63,897 nucleotides of DNA, taken from Bacteroidota bacterium (GTDB lineage: Bacteria; Bacteroidota; Bacteroidia; Bacteroidales; Prolixibacteraceae). The stretch's first letter is position 1; every line of letters begins with the position of its first letter. The notes beneath the pieces were generated by a model. The model had not been told where the DNA came from. It searched no databases and saw only the letters and a list, made by a program, of their open reading frames with translations. The translations under genes and the position numbers were made by a program. The DNA is taken from the NCBI GenBank assembly GCA_030698405.1, contig JAUYMU010000091.1:1-63897 (forward strand), given 5' to 3'. Of this stretch, positions 35,084 to 43,973 are shown piece after piece.

Positions 35084-36142
35084 ATGAAAGCAATTATTAC
35101 CGTTTTAGTATTGGCAGTAATATTTAGTTCTTGTCAAAACTCAGCAAAAAAGAAGACAGCAAACGAAAAAGTTTCCATAACCGCTGCCGGAGCAACATTC
35201 CCGCTTCCGTATTACAACCTTGTATTTAAAAATTATACTGAAAGTAAAGGAACGTTGGTTACTTACGGAGGGATCGGTTCGGGTGGAGGAATCCGCAGCC
35301 TGACTGATAAAGTGGTAGATTTTGGGGCTACTGATGCATATCTGGAAGATAAACAATTGGCTGAAATGCCTGCACCGGTTGTGCACATTCCAACATGTTT
35401 GGGCGCAGTTGTTATCGCCTACAATCTGCCGGGAGTTGACGAATTGAAATTATCGAACGAGTTACTTGAAAAAATCTTCCTTGGTGAAATTACCAAATGG
35501 AACGACCCGCAGATTACCGCAAATAATTCAGGAGTGAAACTTCCGGCCAAAGATATTATTTTTGTTCATCGCTCGGATGGTAGCGGAACAACTCATATTT
35601 TTTCGGATTACATGACCAAAATAAGCGCCAAATGGGCTGAAAAAGTTGGAACGGGGAAATCTCTGAACTGGCCAGTTGGCATGGGCGCCAAAGGAAACCC
35701 GGGAGTTGTTGGAACTGTTAGCCAAACTGAAGGCGCCATCGGATATGTTGGATCAGAATTTGCCTTTGCCCAAAAAATACAGATGGCAAAAGTTCAGAAC
35801 AGTCAGGGCGAATATGTTTTGCCAACCATTGCTTCGGTTAGCGCTTCTGCCAAAGGAGACATTCCTGATGATACCCGCATCATGCTGACCAATTCAAGCG
35901 ATCCGGAGTCATATCCGATCAGCGGTTTTACATGGATTATTCTTTATAAAGAACAATCGTATAATGGACGTTCATTGGCACAGGCTGAGGAAACCCTAAA
36001 ATTACTGGATTGGCTGGTGAGTGCCGAAGCTCAGGCTGAAGCCGCGAATGTGAACTATTCACCGCTAACTGATGATGCAGCAGCAAAGGCAAAGGCAATT
36101 CTTCGCACCGTTACTTACGAAGGAAAAGCAATCCTTAATTAA
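35084..36142 (+). CDS. pstS: Phosphate ABC transporter substrate-binding protein PstS
   Basis: The 352-residue lipoprotein (Cys in VIFSSC) binds phosphate in the periplasm. Binding motifs are present: ITAAGATFPLPYY, TYGGIGSGGGIRSL, VDFGATDAYL and FVHRSDGSGTTHIF (Arg and Ser/Gly/Thr around the ligand). The mature core is followed by LVSAEAQAEAANVNYSPL. It is the first gene of pstSCAB, spaced 16 bases from pstC. Confidence 0.95.
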   Translation: MKAIITVLVLAVIFSSCQNSAKKKTANEKVSITAAGATFPLPYYNLVFKNYTESKGTLVTYGGIGSGGGIRSLTDKVVDFGATDAYLEDKQLAEMPAPVVHIPTCLGAVVIAYNLPGVDELKLSNELLEKIFLGEITKWNDPQITANNSGVKLPAKDIIFVHRSDGSGTTHIFSDYMTKISAKWAEKVGTGKSLNWPVGMGAKGNPGVVGTVSQTEGAIGYVGSEFAFAQKIQMAKVQNSQGEYVLPTIASVSASAKGDIPDDTRIMLTNSSDPESYPISGFTWIILYKEQSYNGRSLAQAEETLKLLDWLVSAEAQAEAANVNYSPLTDDAAAKAKAILRTVTYEGKAILN

Positions 36143-36158
36143 AACTCAAAAGAGCTAA

Positions 36159-37010
36159 ATGAACAGCGACAAGATTACAAAAATCGTATTATTTTCTGTT
36201 TCATTTATCATCCTGATAATTGCAGGAGGTATGGTGTTCTCATTGGTTGGGGGCGCCATCCCTTCGTTTAAAACTTTTGGTTTAGGGTTTATTACTTCAT
36301 CGCAATGGGATCCAACTGACGGACGGGAAAATTACGGGGCTTTGCCATTTATTGCCGGAACCCTTATTACTTCTTTTGCAGCATTGATCATTAGTTTTCC
36401 ACTTTCGTTTGCGACCTCTTTGTTTTTAGGCGAGTACTACCGGAATACACGAGTTGCCAAAATTTTGGGTACGATGGTCGATTTATTGGCCGGAATCCCA
36501 TCGATCGTTTATGGTTTGTGGGGATTTTATATCCTTCGCCCATTTTTAATCGGATTAGGTTTCGAAAATCAGGGATTTGGGGTTTTTACCGCAAGTATTG
36601 TTTTGGCAATTATGATTATCCCATATGCAACCTCGCTGAGCAACGAAATTATTTCCATGGTTCCGAACGATCTGAAGGAAGCTGCTTATTCGCTGGGTTC
36701 GACACGATACGAGGTTATCAGGTATGTTACTGTTCCGGCGGCACGATCAGGAATTTTCGCCGGTTATATTCTCGCTTTTGGGCGGGCTTTGGGCGAAACG
36801 ATGGCAGTTACGATGCTTATTGGCAATGCCAACCGTATTCCAGATAGTTTGTTTTCGACCGGGAATACGATGGCTTCCGTTATTGCCAACCAGTTTGGTG
36901 AGGCCGACGGACTAAAACTTAGTTCGCTTATTGCAATCGGACTGTTACTTTTTGTGATTACCGGAATTGTAAACGGTATCGGGAAAATGATCATTAAAAA
37001 AATGAATTAG
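36159..37010 (+). CDS. pstC: Phosphate ABC transporter permease PstC
   Basis: The 283-residue inner-membrane protein has about six helices, the typical PstC opening FGLGFITSSQWDPTDGRENYGALPFIAGTLITS, and the EAA cytoplasmic loop around LKEAAYSLGSTRYEVIRYVTVPAARSGIFAGYILAFGRALGETMAVTMLIGNA, which contacts PstB. It is followed by pstA after three bases. Confidence 0.95.
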   Translation: MNSDKITKIVLFSVSFIILIIAGGMVFSLVGGAIPSFKTFGLGFITSSQWDPTDGRENYGALPFIAGTLITSFAALIISFPLSFATSLFLGEYYRNTRVAKILGTMVDLLAGIPSIVYGLWGFYILRPFLIGLGFENQGFGVFTASIVLAIMIIPYATSLSNEIISMVPNDLKEAAYSLGSTRYEVIRYVTVPAARSGIFAGYILAFGRALGETMAVTMLIGNANRIPDSLFSTGNTMASVIANQFGEADGLKLSSLIAIGLLLFVITGIVNGIGKMIIKKMN

Positions 37011-37013
37011 GAA

Positions 37014-37892
37014 ATGAAGGTAGTCAGCGAAATAGATAATATCAATTCAAGAATCCGGAAAGACCGTGTCTTTCTGGGGCTTGTGGTACTTTTCTCTGTA
37101 ATAACAGTTTCACCAATTATTCTGATCATTTCGAAGCTGATTGAAAAGGGTTACAAACAACTAAGTTTTGGATTTCTGATTGAAAAGACTCCCGATACAA
37201 TGCAAGCAATGGCAGCCATTGCCAACAATGAATTAATCCCGGGAGGTATTGTAAACGGCATACTTGGTACTGTGCTGATGGTTGTTCTTGCTTCGGTTTT
37301 CGCTATTCCTGTAGGAATCATCACTGGTGTTTATCTATACGAAAATCAGGAAAAATGGATGGCAAACCTTACCCGTAGCATATCTGATATTTTGCAGGGA
37401 GTTCCTTCCATTGTGCTGGGGCTGATTTCCTATTTGTGGGTAGTAAAACATGTTACCAATGGTTTTTCGGCAATGGCCGGAAGTTTTGCATTGGGCATCA
37501 TGATGTTGCCGATGATTGTACGTTCGACCGAAGAAACCCTGAAAATGATTCCGCAAACCCTAAAGGAGGCCGGACTTGCATTGGGAATTCCTTATTGGCG
37601 GGTGCTATTCGGTATCCTGATCCCAACCGGTTTCAGCGGGCTGATGACTGGAATACTGCTTGCTGTTTCGAGGGTTATTGGCGAAACAGCGCCATTAATG
37701 CTCACAGCTCTTGGAAGTTCGGTTATAAATACGAATATTGCGAAGCCAACCAGCGCCATTCCATTGCTGATCTGGGAGTTTTACAACGATCCGAACATGG
37801 TGGATATGATTTGGAGTTCGTCACTTTTGCTCATGATTATTGTACTTGCATTCAACCTGACTGCAAAGCAGGTTGCAGCTAACCGAAAATAA
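37014..37892 (+). CDS. pstA: Phosphate ABC transporter permease PstA
   Basis: The 292-residue protein forms the permease pair with PstC. It has the PstA opening GGIVNGILGTVLMVVLASVFAIPVGIITGVYLYEN, LTRSISDILQGVPSIVLGL, and an EAA loop QTLKEAGLALGIPYWRVLFGILIPTGFSGLMTGILLAVSRVIGETAPLMLTALG. The gene lies between pstC (3-base gap) and pstB (7-base gap). Confidence 0.95.
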   Translation: MKVVSEIDNINSRIRKDRVFLGLVVLFSVITVSPIILIISKLIEKGYKQLSFGFLIEKTPDTMQAMAAIANNELIPGGIVNGILGTVLMVVLASVFAIPVGIITGVYLYENQEKWMANLTRSISDILQGVPSIVLGLISYLWVVKHVTNGFSAMAGSFALGIMMLPMIVRSTEETLKMIPQTLKEAGLALGIPYWRVLFGILIPTGFSGLMTGILLAVSRVIGETAPLMLTALGSSVINTNIAKPTSAIPLLIWEFYNDPNMVDMIWSSSLLLMIIVLAFNLTAKQVAANRK

Positions 37893-37899
37893 AAAATAA

Positions 37900-38679
37900 A
37901 TGAACACAAACATATTACAGGTAAAAGATCCGATTCTGTCCATCGAAAATTTGTCGGTGGCATACGACAAAAATGTGGCGGTAAAAGATGTGTCAGTCGG
38001 GATTAAAAAGAACAATGTGACGGCCATCATGGGGCCTTCAGGTTGCGGGAAAAGCACGCTCTTACGCGCATTGAACCGCTTGCACGAACTTTACGAAAAC
38101 ATACATACAACCGGTACAGTTACACTGAACGGCGAAGATATTTTTAAAATGTCGCCCATCAAATTACGCCGGAAAACGGGGATGGTTTTTCAACGGCCTA
38201 ACCCGTTTCCTACGATGAGCATTTACGACAATGTAATAGCAGGTTACAAATTGAATGGCATCAGCCAGAAGAAACAGGAACGCGATGAAATTGTGGAACG
38301 CTCGCTACGAGATGTCGCTTTATGGGACGAGGTGAAAGATTCGCTTACGAAAAAGGGAACTTTTTTAAGCGGCGGGCAACAACAAAGGCTTTGTATAGCG
38401 CGTGCTTTGGCCTTTAATCCTGAAATTATTTTGCTCGACGAACCAACTTCCGCACTCGATCCGGTGGCAACCTCCAAAATTGAGGATTTGCTCATTACGC
38501 TGAAGGAAACCTATACGATTATAATGGTCACACACAACATGTCGCAAGCCGCACGCATTTCAGATTATTCGCTGTTTATGTATCTTGGTGAACTGGTTGA
38601 GTACGGCAAAACAAAAAACATGTTTACCAATCCGCAGGACAGGCGAACAGAAGAATACCTGACCGGAAAATTTGGTTGA
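37900..38679 (+). CDS. pstB: Phosphate ABC transporter ATPase PstB
   Basis: The 259-residue ATPase energises phosphate uptake. Walker A GPSGCGKST lies at residues 45-53, the signature LSGGQQQRLCIARALA and Walker B IILLDEPTSALDP follow, then H-loop VTHNM. NRLHELYENIHTTGTVTLNGEDIF is the usual PstB-specific insertion. The next 99 bases to phoU contain a repeat-like inverted tract (38690-38725). Confidence 0.96.
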   Translation: MNTNILQVKDPILSIENLSVAYDKNVAVKDVSVGIKKNNVTAIMGPSGCGKSTLLRALNRLHELYENIHTTGTVTLNGEDIFKMSPIKLRRKTGMVFQRPNPFPTMSIYDNVIAGYKLNGISQKKQERDEIVERSLRDVALWDEVKDSLTKKGTFLSGGQQQRLCIARALAFNPEIILLDEPTSALDPVATSKIEDLLITLKETYTIIMVTHNMSQAARISDYSLFMYLGELVEYGKTKNMFTNPQDRRTEEYLTGKFG

Positions 38680-38689
38680 CGTTCTGGCT

Positions 38690-38725
38690 TCTGGCCGCCA
38701 GCCGCTAGCTGCCGGTAGCTATCGT
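38690..38725. repeat. Imperfect repeat tract between pstB and phoU
   Basis: GGCTTCTGGCCGCCAGCCGCTAGC is a run of overlapping imperfect palindromes (CTGGCCGCCAG, GCTAGC, CCGGTAGCTATCG) in the 99-base gap, of the kind scattered in Bacteroidota genomes. No terminator T-run follows. Confidence 0.5.
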
Positions 38726-38778
38726 AAGTTGCTAAAGTATTCCTAACATTATTAACGATATAAGTAAAAAGAAAAGCA

Positions 38779-39498
38779 ATGTCAGTAAAAAAAGACGAAT
38801 CGATAAAAGAGATATTGGCTGATTACGAATCACTTGCCAATCTGGTTTTGACCCAGCTTGATATGTTGGAAACTCACATTTCAAGCAGCGAGTTGCACCT
38901 GACCGACGAACAGCACCACATTATTCACGAAAACGAAGACAAGCTTGACAAGTGGGAGGTGAAACTAAGCGATAAAATCGTGAATACCATTGTGCTTTAT
39001 CACCCGGTTGCCTCCGAAATACGCCAGCTTATAGCACTTTACCGGATTGTAATTAGTTTAGAGCGGATTGGCGATTTAGCCATCAGCATTACTAACTTTA
39101 TGAAAAAAATAAAAAACGAAGAGGTGTATGCCAGCCTGTCGGATTTTATTTCGAACATGATGATACTGAGTGTGAAAATGGTGAAGAATGCCATGCTTTC
39201 GTTCATCAATAAAGACATGGATTTGGCCATCTGGACCATTAAAAACGAAGCAGTTGTTGACGAATTAAACAGGAAGATGCTAAAAAAGGCGATCGGAAAA
39301 GCACAAAAAGCGGAAGAAAAAAAGCATATCCTGATCAGTTTTATCAATATCAAAGAAATGGTTTCCAACATCGAACGGATTTCGGACCATGCTGCAAACA
39401 TTGCCGAAGCATCCATTTATGCTTACGAAGGCAAAGACATCAGGCATCGCCGCCGACAAGAACTTGAGGAAAAACAAAAACCATCAGAAAATGAGTGA
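38779..39498 (+). CDS. phoU: Phosphate signalling protein PhoU
   Basis: The 239-residue helical protein is a duplicated PhoU bundle: DYESLANLVLTQLDMLETHI and LSDKIVNTIVLYHPVASEIRQLIALYRIVISLERIGDLAISITNFM in the first repeat, NIERISDHAANIAEASIYAYEGKDIRHRR in the second. It inhibits the phosphate kinase when phosphate is plentiful. Its stop overlaps the start of the response-regulator gene by eight bases. Confidence 0.94.
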   Translation: MSVKKDESIKEILADYESLANLVLTQLDMLETHISSSELHLTDEQHHIIHENEDKLDKWEVKLSDKIVNTIVLYHPVASEIRQLIALYRIVISLERIGDLAISITNFMKKIKNEEVYASLSDFISNMMILSVKMVKNAMLSFINKDMDLAIWTIKNEAVVDELNRKMLKKAIGKAQKAEEKKHILISFINIKEMVSNIERISDHAANIAEASIYAYEGKDIRHRRRQELEEKQKPSENE

Positions 39499-40171
39499 CA
39501 CATATAAAATATTGGTTGTTGACGACGAAAAGGATTTGTGTGAAATCCTTCAGTTCAATCTGGCCAGCGAAGGTTTCGATATTGAAGTTGCCTATTCAGG
39601 AGAAGAAGCACTGACAAAGTCGATTGACCGTTTCGATTTGTTGCTGCTCGATGTGATGATGGGCGGGATGTCGGGCTTTAAACTGGCCGACAAAATAAGG
39701 AAGGAACTTGGACTCCAGGTTCCGATTATTTTCCTGACTGCCCGCGAAACTGAAAACGATATGCTGACCGGATTTAATGTTGGTGCAGATGATTATTTGT
39801 CGAAACCTTTTTCGATTAAGGAACTGGTGGCGCGCATAAAGGCGGTGTTGCGCCGTGGTAAAACAGTGGAGGTTAAGCCAAAGCTTATTGCCATTGATAA
39901 CATGGAACTTGATTTGAACCGCAAATCGGTAACCATCGACAATCTACCCGTTTTGTTAACCCGCAAAGAGTTCGAAATTCTGGTGATGCTGATTTCGAAT
40001 AAAGGCAAATATCTTAGCCGCCAGGAAATTCTGGACCGCATCTGGAGTGATGATGTGATTGTAACTGAGCGAAATGTGGACGTGAACATTGCCCGCCTCC
40101 GGAAAAAAATAGGTGAATTTGGTAATTGCATCAAAGGCAGATCGGGATACGGATACTGTTTTGAAAATTAA
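39491..40171 (+). CDS. phoB: PhoB/PhoP-type response regulator of the phosphate operon
   Basis: The 226-residue regulator starts at ATG 39491 (MSDTYKILVVDDEKD); a longer frame upstream runs inside phoU and is discarded. The receiver domain has the DDE pocket and phosphoacceptor Asp54, Thr in FLTAR and Lys in LSKPF. A winged-helix OmpR-type DNA-binding domain fills the C-terminal half (NRKSVTIDNLPVLLTRKEFEILVML, then VNIARLRKKIGEFGNCIKGRSGYGYCF). It is the probable binder of the array at 33990-34022. The name follows its operon position beside phoU. Confidence 0.88.
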   Translation: MSDTYKILVVDDEKDLCEILQFNLASEGFDIEVAYSGEEALTKSIDRFDLLLLDVMMGGMSGFKLADKIRKELGLQVPIIFLTARETENDMLTGFNVGADDYLSKPFSIKELVARIKAVLRRGKTVEVKPKLIAIDNMELDLNRKSVTIDNLPVLLTRKEFEILVMLISNKGKYLSRQEILDRIWSDDVIVTERNVDVNIARLRKKIGEFGNCIKGRSGYGYCFEN

Positions 40172-40187
40172 TAGCCCCCTTCCCGCT

Positions 40188-40205
40188 CTCCGCCAGCTGG
40201 CGGAG
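40188..40205. repeat. Perfect 18-bp palindrome CTCCGCCAG/CTGGCGGAG
   Basis: The palindrome lies 17 bases after the response-regulator stop, in the 223-base gap before the kinase gene. The rest of that gap holds AT-rich simple-sequence tracts and the GC-rich repeat copy 4. Confidence 0.8.
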
Positions 40206-40335
40206 GAAGGCTTTGGCAGTTGCTTCGAAGTGGAAATAAGGAGCAAGGAACAAGAAATAAGAAATAAAAATAAAAAAATTTCCAATAATGAATGATCATT
40301 ATCCAATAACCAATAACGATGATCGAAGCATTCTT

Positions 40336-40373
40336 GCCCCCTCCCCCTGTGGGGAGGGCTGGGGAGGGGCTTC
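40336..40373. repeat. GC-rich palindromic repeat, copy 4
   Basis: The block gccccctccccc/tgt/ggggaggg/ctggggaggggcttc is of the same family as the repeats around the efflux operon (161, 1362, 1497) and lies 22 bases upstream of the kinase ATG. Confidence 0.75.
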
Positions 40374-40394
40374 TGATCGAAAAAAGCTATTAAT

Positions 40395-42167
40395 ATGATT
40401 GTACAACGCACCTTTCGCCGTCGGATATTTATTAACTTCTTTGTTGTATTTTCAGTATTTACCCTCGCAGTTCTGGGTTACCAGTACGACCGGGAAAAAA
40501 GCTACCGTACTGGCCAGCTTGAAAATACGCTTGAAAATATTTCAGAAGTAACACACCGATACATCGAGCATAAACGGATTTTCGAATCAGGTGATTTTAA
40601 ATCACTCGATACGCTGAAAATGCTTTTGCCAATAGAAAATACACGGCTAACAATTGTAGATATGACCGGTAAAGTTGTGTATGACAGCTTTGTTGCAGAT
40701 GTTCAGCCTGTTGAAAATCACCTGAAACGACCCGAAGTCCAGAAAGCGCTCTATTCAGGAAAAGGTACAGATATTCGTCTATCGAATACCACCAATCAGA
40801 AGTTTTACTATTATGCAAAAAATTGCAAAAAATATTTTGTGCGGACAGCCGCCTTATACAACGTCGATATGGCGAAATTCCTGAAAACCGAGCGTACATT
40901 CCTGGTTTTCGTGGTTTTCCTTTTTATCCTGATGTGGGTTTTACTTCATTTTACCACCCGTCGGTTGAGCGAATTTATCGTCAAGCTGAAAGATTTTGCG
41001 CTAAAAGCCGGGCAAAATGAAGATATTTCGAAGATGGACAGCAACTTTCAGGACAATGAACTGGGCGTAATCCGTAAGCAAATTATTCAGATTTACGACA
41101 ATCTGAAAACTGCCAAAGATGAGTTGACCAGCGAACGGGAAAAATTATACGGGCATCTTCAGGTGCTGAAAGAGGGTATCTCGATATTTACCCCTGGGAA
41201 AAATAAAATACTGGCCAACAGTCACTTTATTCAGTTTATAAACATGATTTCAGATAAATCAACTATCTCGGCCGAACATGTTTTTTCTATTCCTGAATTC
41301 AATAAAGTTGTTGAATTCGTTGACAAGTACCGCGAAAGCGATCTTCAAACTCAGAACAAAGAGTTGCCCCATATTGAATTCACCATCGAGAAAAGTGAGA
41401 AATTTTTCCATATCAGATGTATCATTTTTGTGGACAAAAGTTTTGAGGTTTTGATAAGCGATGTGACACGTCCTGAAAAACAGCGACTGCTAAAACAGCA
41501 GCTTACTTCCAATATTGCCCACGAACTGAAAACTCCATTATCGTCGATCAAAGGTTATCTGGAAACCGTTTTAAACAACCCGAATATTCCGGCTGAGAAA
41601 CAGACTTATTTTCTGGAGAAAGCCTTTGCACAATCGCAGCGACTGACCGATTTGCTCAACGATATTTCGTTGCTCAACAACATTGAAGATGCAGGTGGTT
41701 TGTTCGAATTTAAACCGTTGATGCTGAAACCTGTAATCCGCGATGCCATTGAAAACCTGAAAATCAGGCTTACCGAAAGGAATATGGATTACAAGATTGA
41801 TGTTGATAATGAAGTAGTTGTTAACGGAAATGAATCGTTGTTGTTTTCTGTGTTCCAAAATCTGGTCGAAAATTCGATCAATTATGCCGGTAACAATACA
41901 ACTATTTCTATACGGAAATACCTTGAAGACAACAAATTCTATTATTTCCAATATACAGATTCAGGTTCCGGCATTCCTGAAGAACACCTGCCACGCATTT
42001 TCGAACGTTTCTACCGTGTTGATTATGGCCGTTCGCGTGAAACAGGGGGAACCGGGCTTGGGCTTTCGATTGTGAAAAATGCAATCATGCTCCACAAAGG
42101 CGAGATATCAGTAAAAAACCGTCCTGAAGGAGGACTTGAATTTCTGTTCTCGCTGGCGAAAAGGTAA
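40395..42167 (+). CDS. phoR: PhoR-like sensor histidine kinase
   Basis: The 590-residue kinase has two membrane helices (about residues 10-28 and 170-192) with a small periplasmic domain between, a PAS-like linker (about 250-350), the DHp helix with phosphoacceptor His376 in NIAHELKTPLSSIKGY, and a HATPase domain with NLVENSINYA, DSGSGIPEEHLPRIFERFYRVDYGRS and TGGTGLGLSIVK. Its position after the response regulator supports a phosphate-sensing role with PhoU and PstSCAB. The large periplasmic loop differs from that of E. coli PhoR but is usual in Bacteroidota and Gram-positive bacteria. Confidence 0.88.
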   Translation: MIVQRTFRRRIFINFFVVFSVFTLAVLGYQYDREKSYRTGQLENTLENISEVTHRYIEHKRIFESGDFKSLDTLKMLLPIENTRLTIVDMTGKVVYDSFVADVQPVENHLKRPEVQKALYSGKGTDIRLSNTTNQKFYYYAKNCKKYFVRTAALYNVDMAKFLKTERTFLVFVVFLFILMWVLLHFTTRRLSEFIVKLKDFALKAGQNEDISKMDSNFQDNELGVIRKQIIQIYDNLKTAKDELTSEREKLYGHLQVLKEGISIFTPGKNKILANSHFIQFINMISDKSTISAEHVFSIPEFNKVVEFVDKYRESDLQTQNKELPHIEFTIEKSEKFFHIRCIIFVDKSFEVLISDVTRPEKQRLLKQQLTSNIAHELKTPLSSIKGYLETVLNNPNIPAEKQTYFLEKAFAQSQRLTDLLNDISLLNNIEDAGGLFEFKPLMLKPVIRDAIENLKIRLTERNMDYKIDVDNEVVVNGNESLLFSVFQNLVENSINYAGNNTTISIRKYLEDNKFYYFQYTDSGSGIPEEHLPRIFERFYRVDYGRSRETGGTGLGLSIVKNAIMLHKGEISVKNRPEGGLEFLFSLAKR

Positions 42168-42176
42168 TCCGGAAAA

Positions 42177-43130
42177 CTAAAATACCGCTTTCACAATCTT
42201 TCGGGTATTGTCAGAAACTCCGTAAGTATAAATATGCAGGCTCGGAACCTTGTTGGCAATCAGGTCTTTGGACTGAAAGATTGCCCATTCCGTTCCAACT
42301 ACTTTGGCATCGACGTCGGTTTTGCATTTGATTAGTTCTGCAGCCAGTTCTTTCGGAATATCAATACTGAACAATTTCGGCAGAACCGTCAATTGGTTCT
42401 TCAGGTTGATTGGTTTAATTCCCGGAATAATCGGCACCTGAATACCAATTGCCCTGCAACGATCTACAAAATCGTAGTATTTCCGGTTGTCGAAAAACAT
42501 CTGTGTCACAATGTATTCGGCTCCTGCATCCACTTTTTCCTTCAGGTATTGAAGATCAATGTCAGCATTCGGCGCTTCAAAATGTTTCTCCGGATAACCA
42601 GCCACACCAATACAAAAATCCATCGGTGCCGTGTTTCTTAAATCAAGTTCCAGGTATTTCCCTTTGCGCAGATTCACAATCTGTTCAACCAGTTGGTTGG
42701 CATTTGAATGTCCGTTTGGATCTGGCCTGAAAACATGTTCGCCCTTGTTTCCGTCGCCACGCAAGGCAAGCACATTTGTGATGCCCATAAAATTGAGGTC
42801 GATCAGCACATGTTCAGTTTCGCTTTTCGAAAAGCCGCCGCATAAAATATGCGGAACCACCGGAATACCGTATTTATACTGAATGTTTGCTGCAATCGCA
42901 ACTGTCCCGGGGCGTTTGCGGACTGTCCGTTTTTCAATGTGGCCGTCAGGAAGTTCAACATACACCATCTCATCGCGGTGAGTGGTTATGTTGATGTACT
43001 TCGGATCAAAATCCACCAAACTCTCAATGGTATTGTATATTTTGCTGGTATCGTTTCCTTTGAGCGGAGGCAAAAGTTCAAACGAGAAAATGGTCTTGTC
43101 GCTTTGATTGATAATGTCAATTACTTTCAT
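42177..43130 (-). CDS. metF: Methylenetetrahydrofolate reductase MetF
   Basis: The 317-residue FAD enzyme reduces 5,10-methylene-THF to 5-methyl-THF, the methyl donor of MetH encoded nearby. Motifs: FSFELLPPLKGNDTSKIY at the start, ITTHRDEMVY, GITNVLALRGDGNKG, CIGVAGYPEKHFEAP, VTQMFFDNRKYYDFVDRCRAIGIQVPIIPGIKPI. A 36-residue reading frame starting upstream overlaps its ATG. Confidence 0.95.
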   Translation of the reverse strand: MKVIDIINQSDKTIFSFELLPPLKGNDTSKIYNTIESLVDFDPKYINITTHRDEMVYVELPDGHIEKRTVRKRPGTVAIAANIQYKYGIPVVPHILCGGFSKSETEHVLIDLNFMGITNVLALRGDGNKGEHVFRPDPNGHSNANQLVEQIVNLRKGKYLELDLRNTAPMDFCIGVAGYPEKHFEAPNADIDLQYLKEKVDAGAEYIVTQMFFDNRKYYDFVDRCRAIGIQVPIIPGIKPINLKNQLTVLPKLFSIDIPKELAAELIKCKTDVDAKVVGTEWAIFQSKDLIANKVPSLHIYTYGVSDNTRKIVKAVF

Positions 43131-43227
43131 AGTATCGATTGTTGAAATGGAAAATCATATCAGCTACAAACATAACACCCAAACCCAAAATGAAAGCAAT
43201 TAGGGCAGTTTTTGTTGAATTTTTCAT
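43117..43227 (-). CDS. Possible 36-residue single-span membrane peptide upstream of metF
   Basis: The minus-strand frame 43227-43117 encodes 36 residues beginning MKNSTKTALIAFILGLGVMF and ending with a polar tail rich in Asn and Tyr. It has a short basic head, a hydrophobic segment of about 17 residues (ALIAFILGLGVMFVA), then a polar tail. Its TGA overlaps the metF start (ATG at 43130), so translation would be coupled. A one-mismatch -7 element (GATATTTG) lies at 43265-43258. No homolog is recalled; it could be chance. Confidence 0.4.
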   Translation of the reverse strand: MKNSTKTALIAFILGLGVMFVADMIFHFNNRYYESN

Positions 43228-43340
43228 GGATTTTAATTATTCGGTTACATTTTCTGGCAAATATCGGAGAATTACCTTGGATTTCTAAAGTTGGGTTTAG
43301 ATTTTCGAGGTAAGAAATCAAATGTGTTGATGCATTTTAT

Positions 43341-43652
43341 CTATGCGATTTCTAATCCAGTTCTTTTTACCAAATCAACCAAAGGTGAATTGTCGTCGCT
43401 ATAAAAACGTTTTGTACCAACTAAAAAGGGTTCAATCCTTGAATTAACTTTCCGGGTCAAGTTCCATATTTTACCAGCCAGATAATCGTCGGTATCGTTA
43501 TCTGTCACAATCATCAAATCAATATCGCTTTCGCTTGTTGCTGTATTGGTCAGGTAGCTTCCATACAAAAAAGCTTTATCTACTGATATTGCTTCCGATC
43601 GCAATAGATGGACATAGTTTCGTGATATTTCAATTGCCTCAATTTGAGTCAT
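43341..43652 (-). CDS. MNT-type nucleotidyltransferase-domain protein
   Basis: The 103-residue protein has the minimal nucleotidyltransferase signature LYGSYLTNTATSESDIDLMIV (G-S-x(n)-D-x-D), as in MNT antitoxins that AMPylate HEPN toxins. No HEPN partner is present on either side; the neighbours are metF and a repeat-rich gap before metH. It may be a solitary or decayed module, or act alone. Confidence 0.75.
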   Translation of the reverse strand: MTQIEAIEISRNYVHLLRSEAISVDKAFLYGSYLTNTATSESDIDLMIVTDNDTDDYLAGKIWNLTRKVNSRIEPFLVGTKRFYSDDNSPLVDLVKRTGLEIA

Positions 43653-43758
43653 AGCTACTTTTAAATTACTCGTTTGAAGGCGAACTCTATTCCGTCCGAA
43701 AGAGATCGCCGCTTTGTTTTTGATTTCTGCGCGGACGGTTTCTTTTATATTCTCAAAT

Positions 43759-43788
43759 CCGTCGGCTAAAGCCAGACGGCAAAGGATA
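43759..43788 (-). repeat. TATCCTTTGC-hairpin repeat, copy 1
   Basis: On the minus strand TATCCTTTG is followed by CCGTC...GGCTTTAGCC...GACGG, a hairpin. Copies 2 and 3 are at 43827 and 63802. Together with copy 2 it forms a long inverted repeat (GCAAAGGATA...TATCCTTTGC) in the 321-base gap between the MNT gene and metH, which otherwise holds no gene. Confidence 0.7.
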
Positions 43789-43826
43789 TTATCTCATTGA
43801 TTAACAGATGAGTTTGTTCAGCCCAC

Positions 43827-43855
43827 TATCCTTTGCTCCCGATAAAAAATCGGGA
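43827..43855 (+). repeat. TATCCTTTGC-hairpin repeat, copy 2
   Basis: TATCCTTTGC is followed by the perfect stem TCCCGAT/ATCGGGA with a five-A loop. The lead motif is identical to copies 1 and 3 while the hairpin differs. Confidence 0.65.
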
Positions 43856-43973
43856 CAGGCCTGTTCCGCTTTAGCGAACGGACTAAAGTTTGTAATTTCA
43901 AATGATCGGATCAGCACCAACCCTCCGATAACTATAAGGTTCACAAGACTGAACACTGCGACTGAACACTTTT

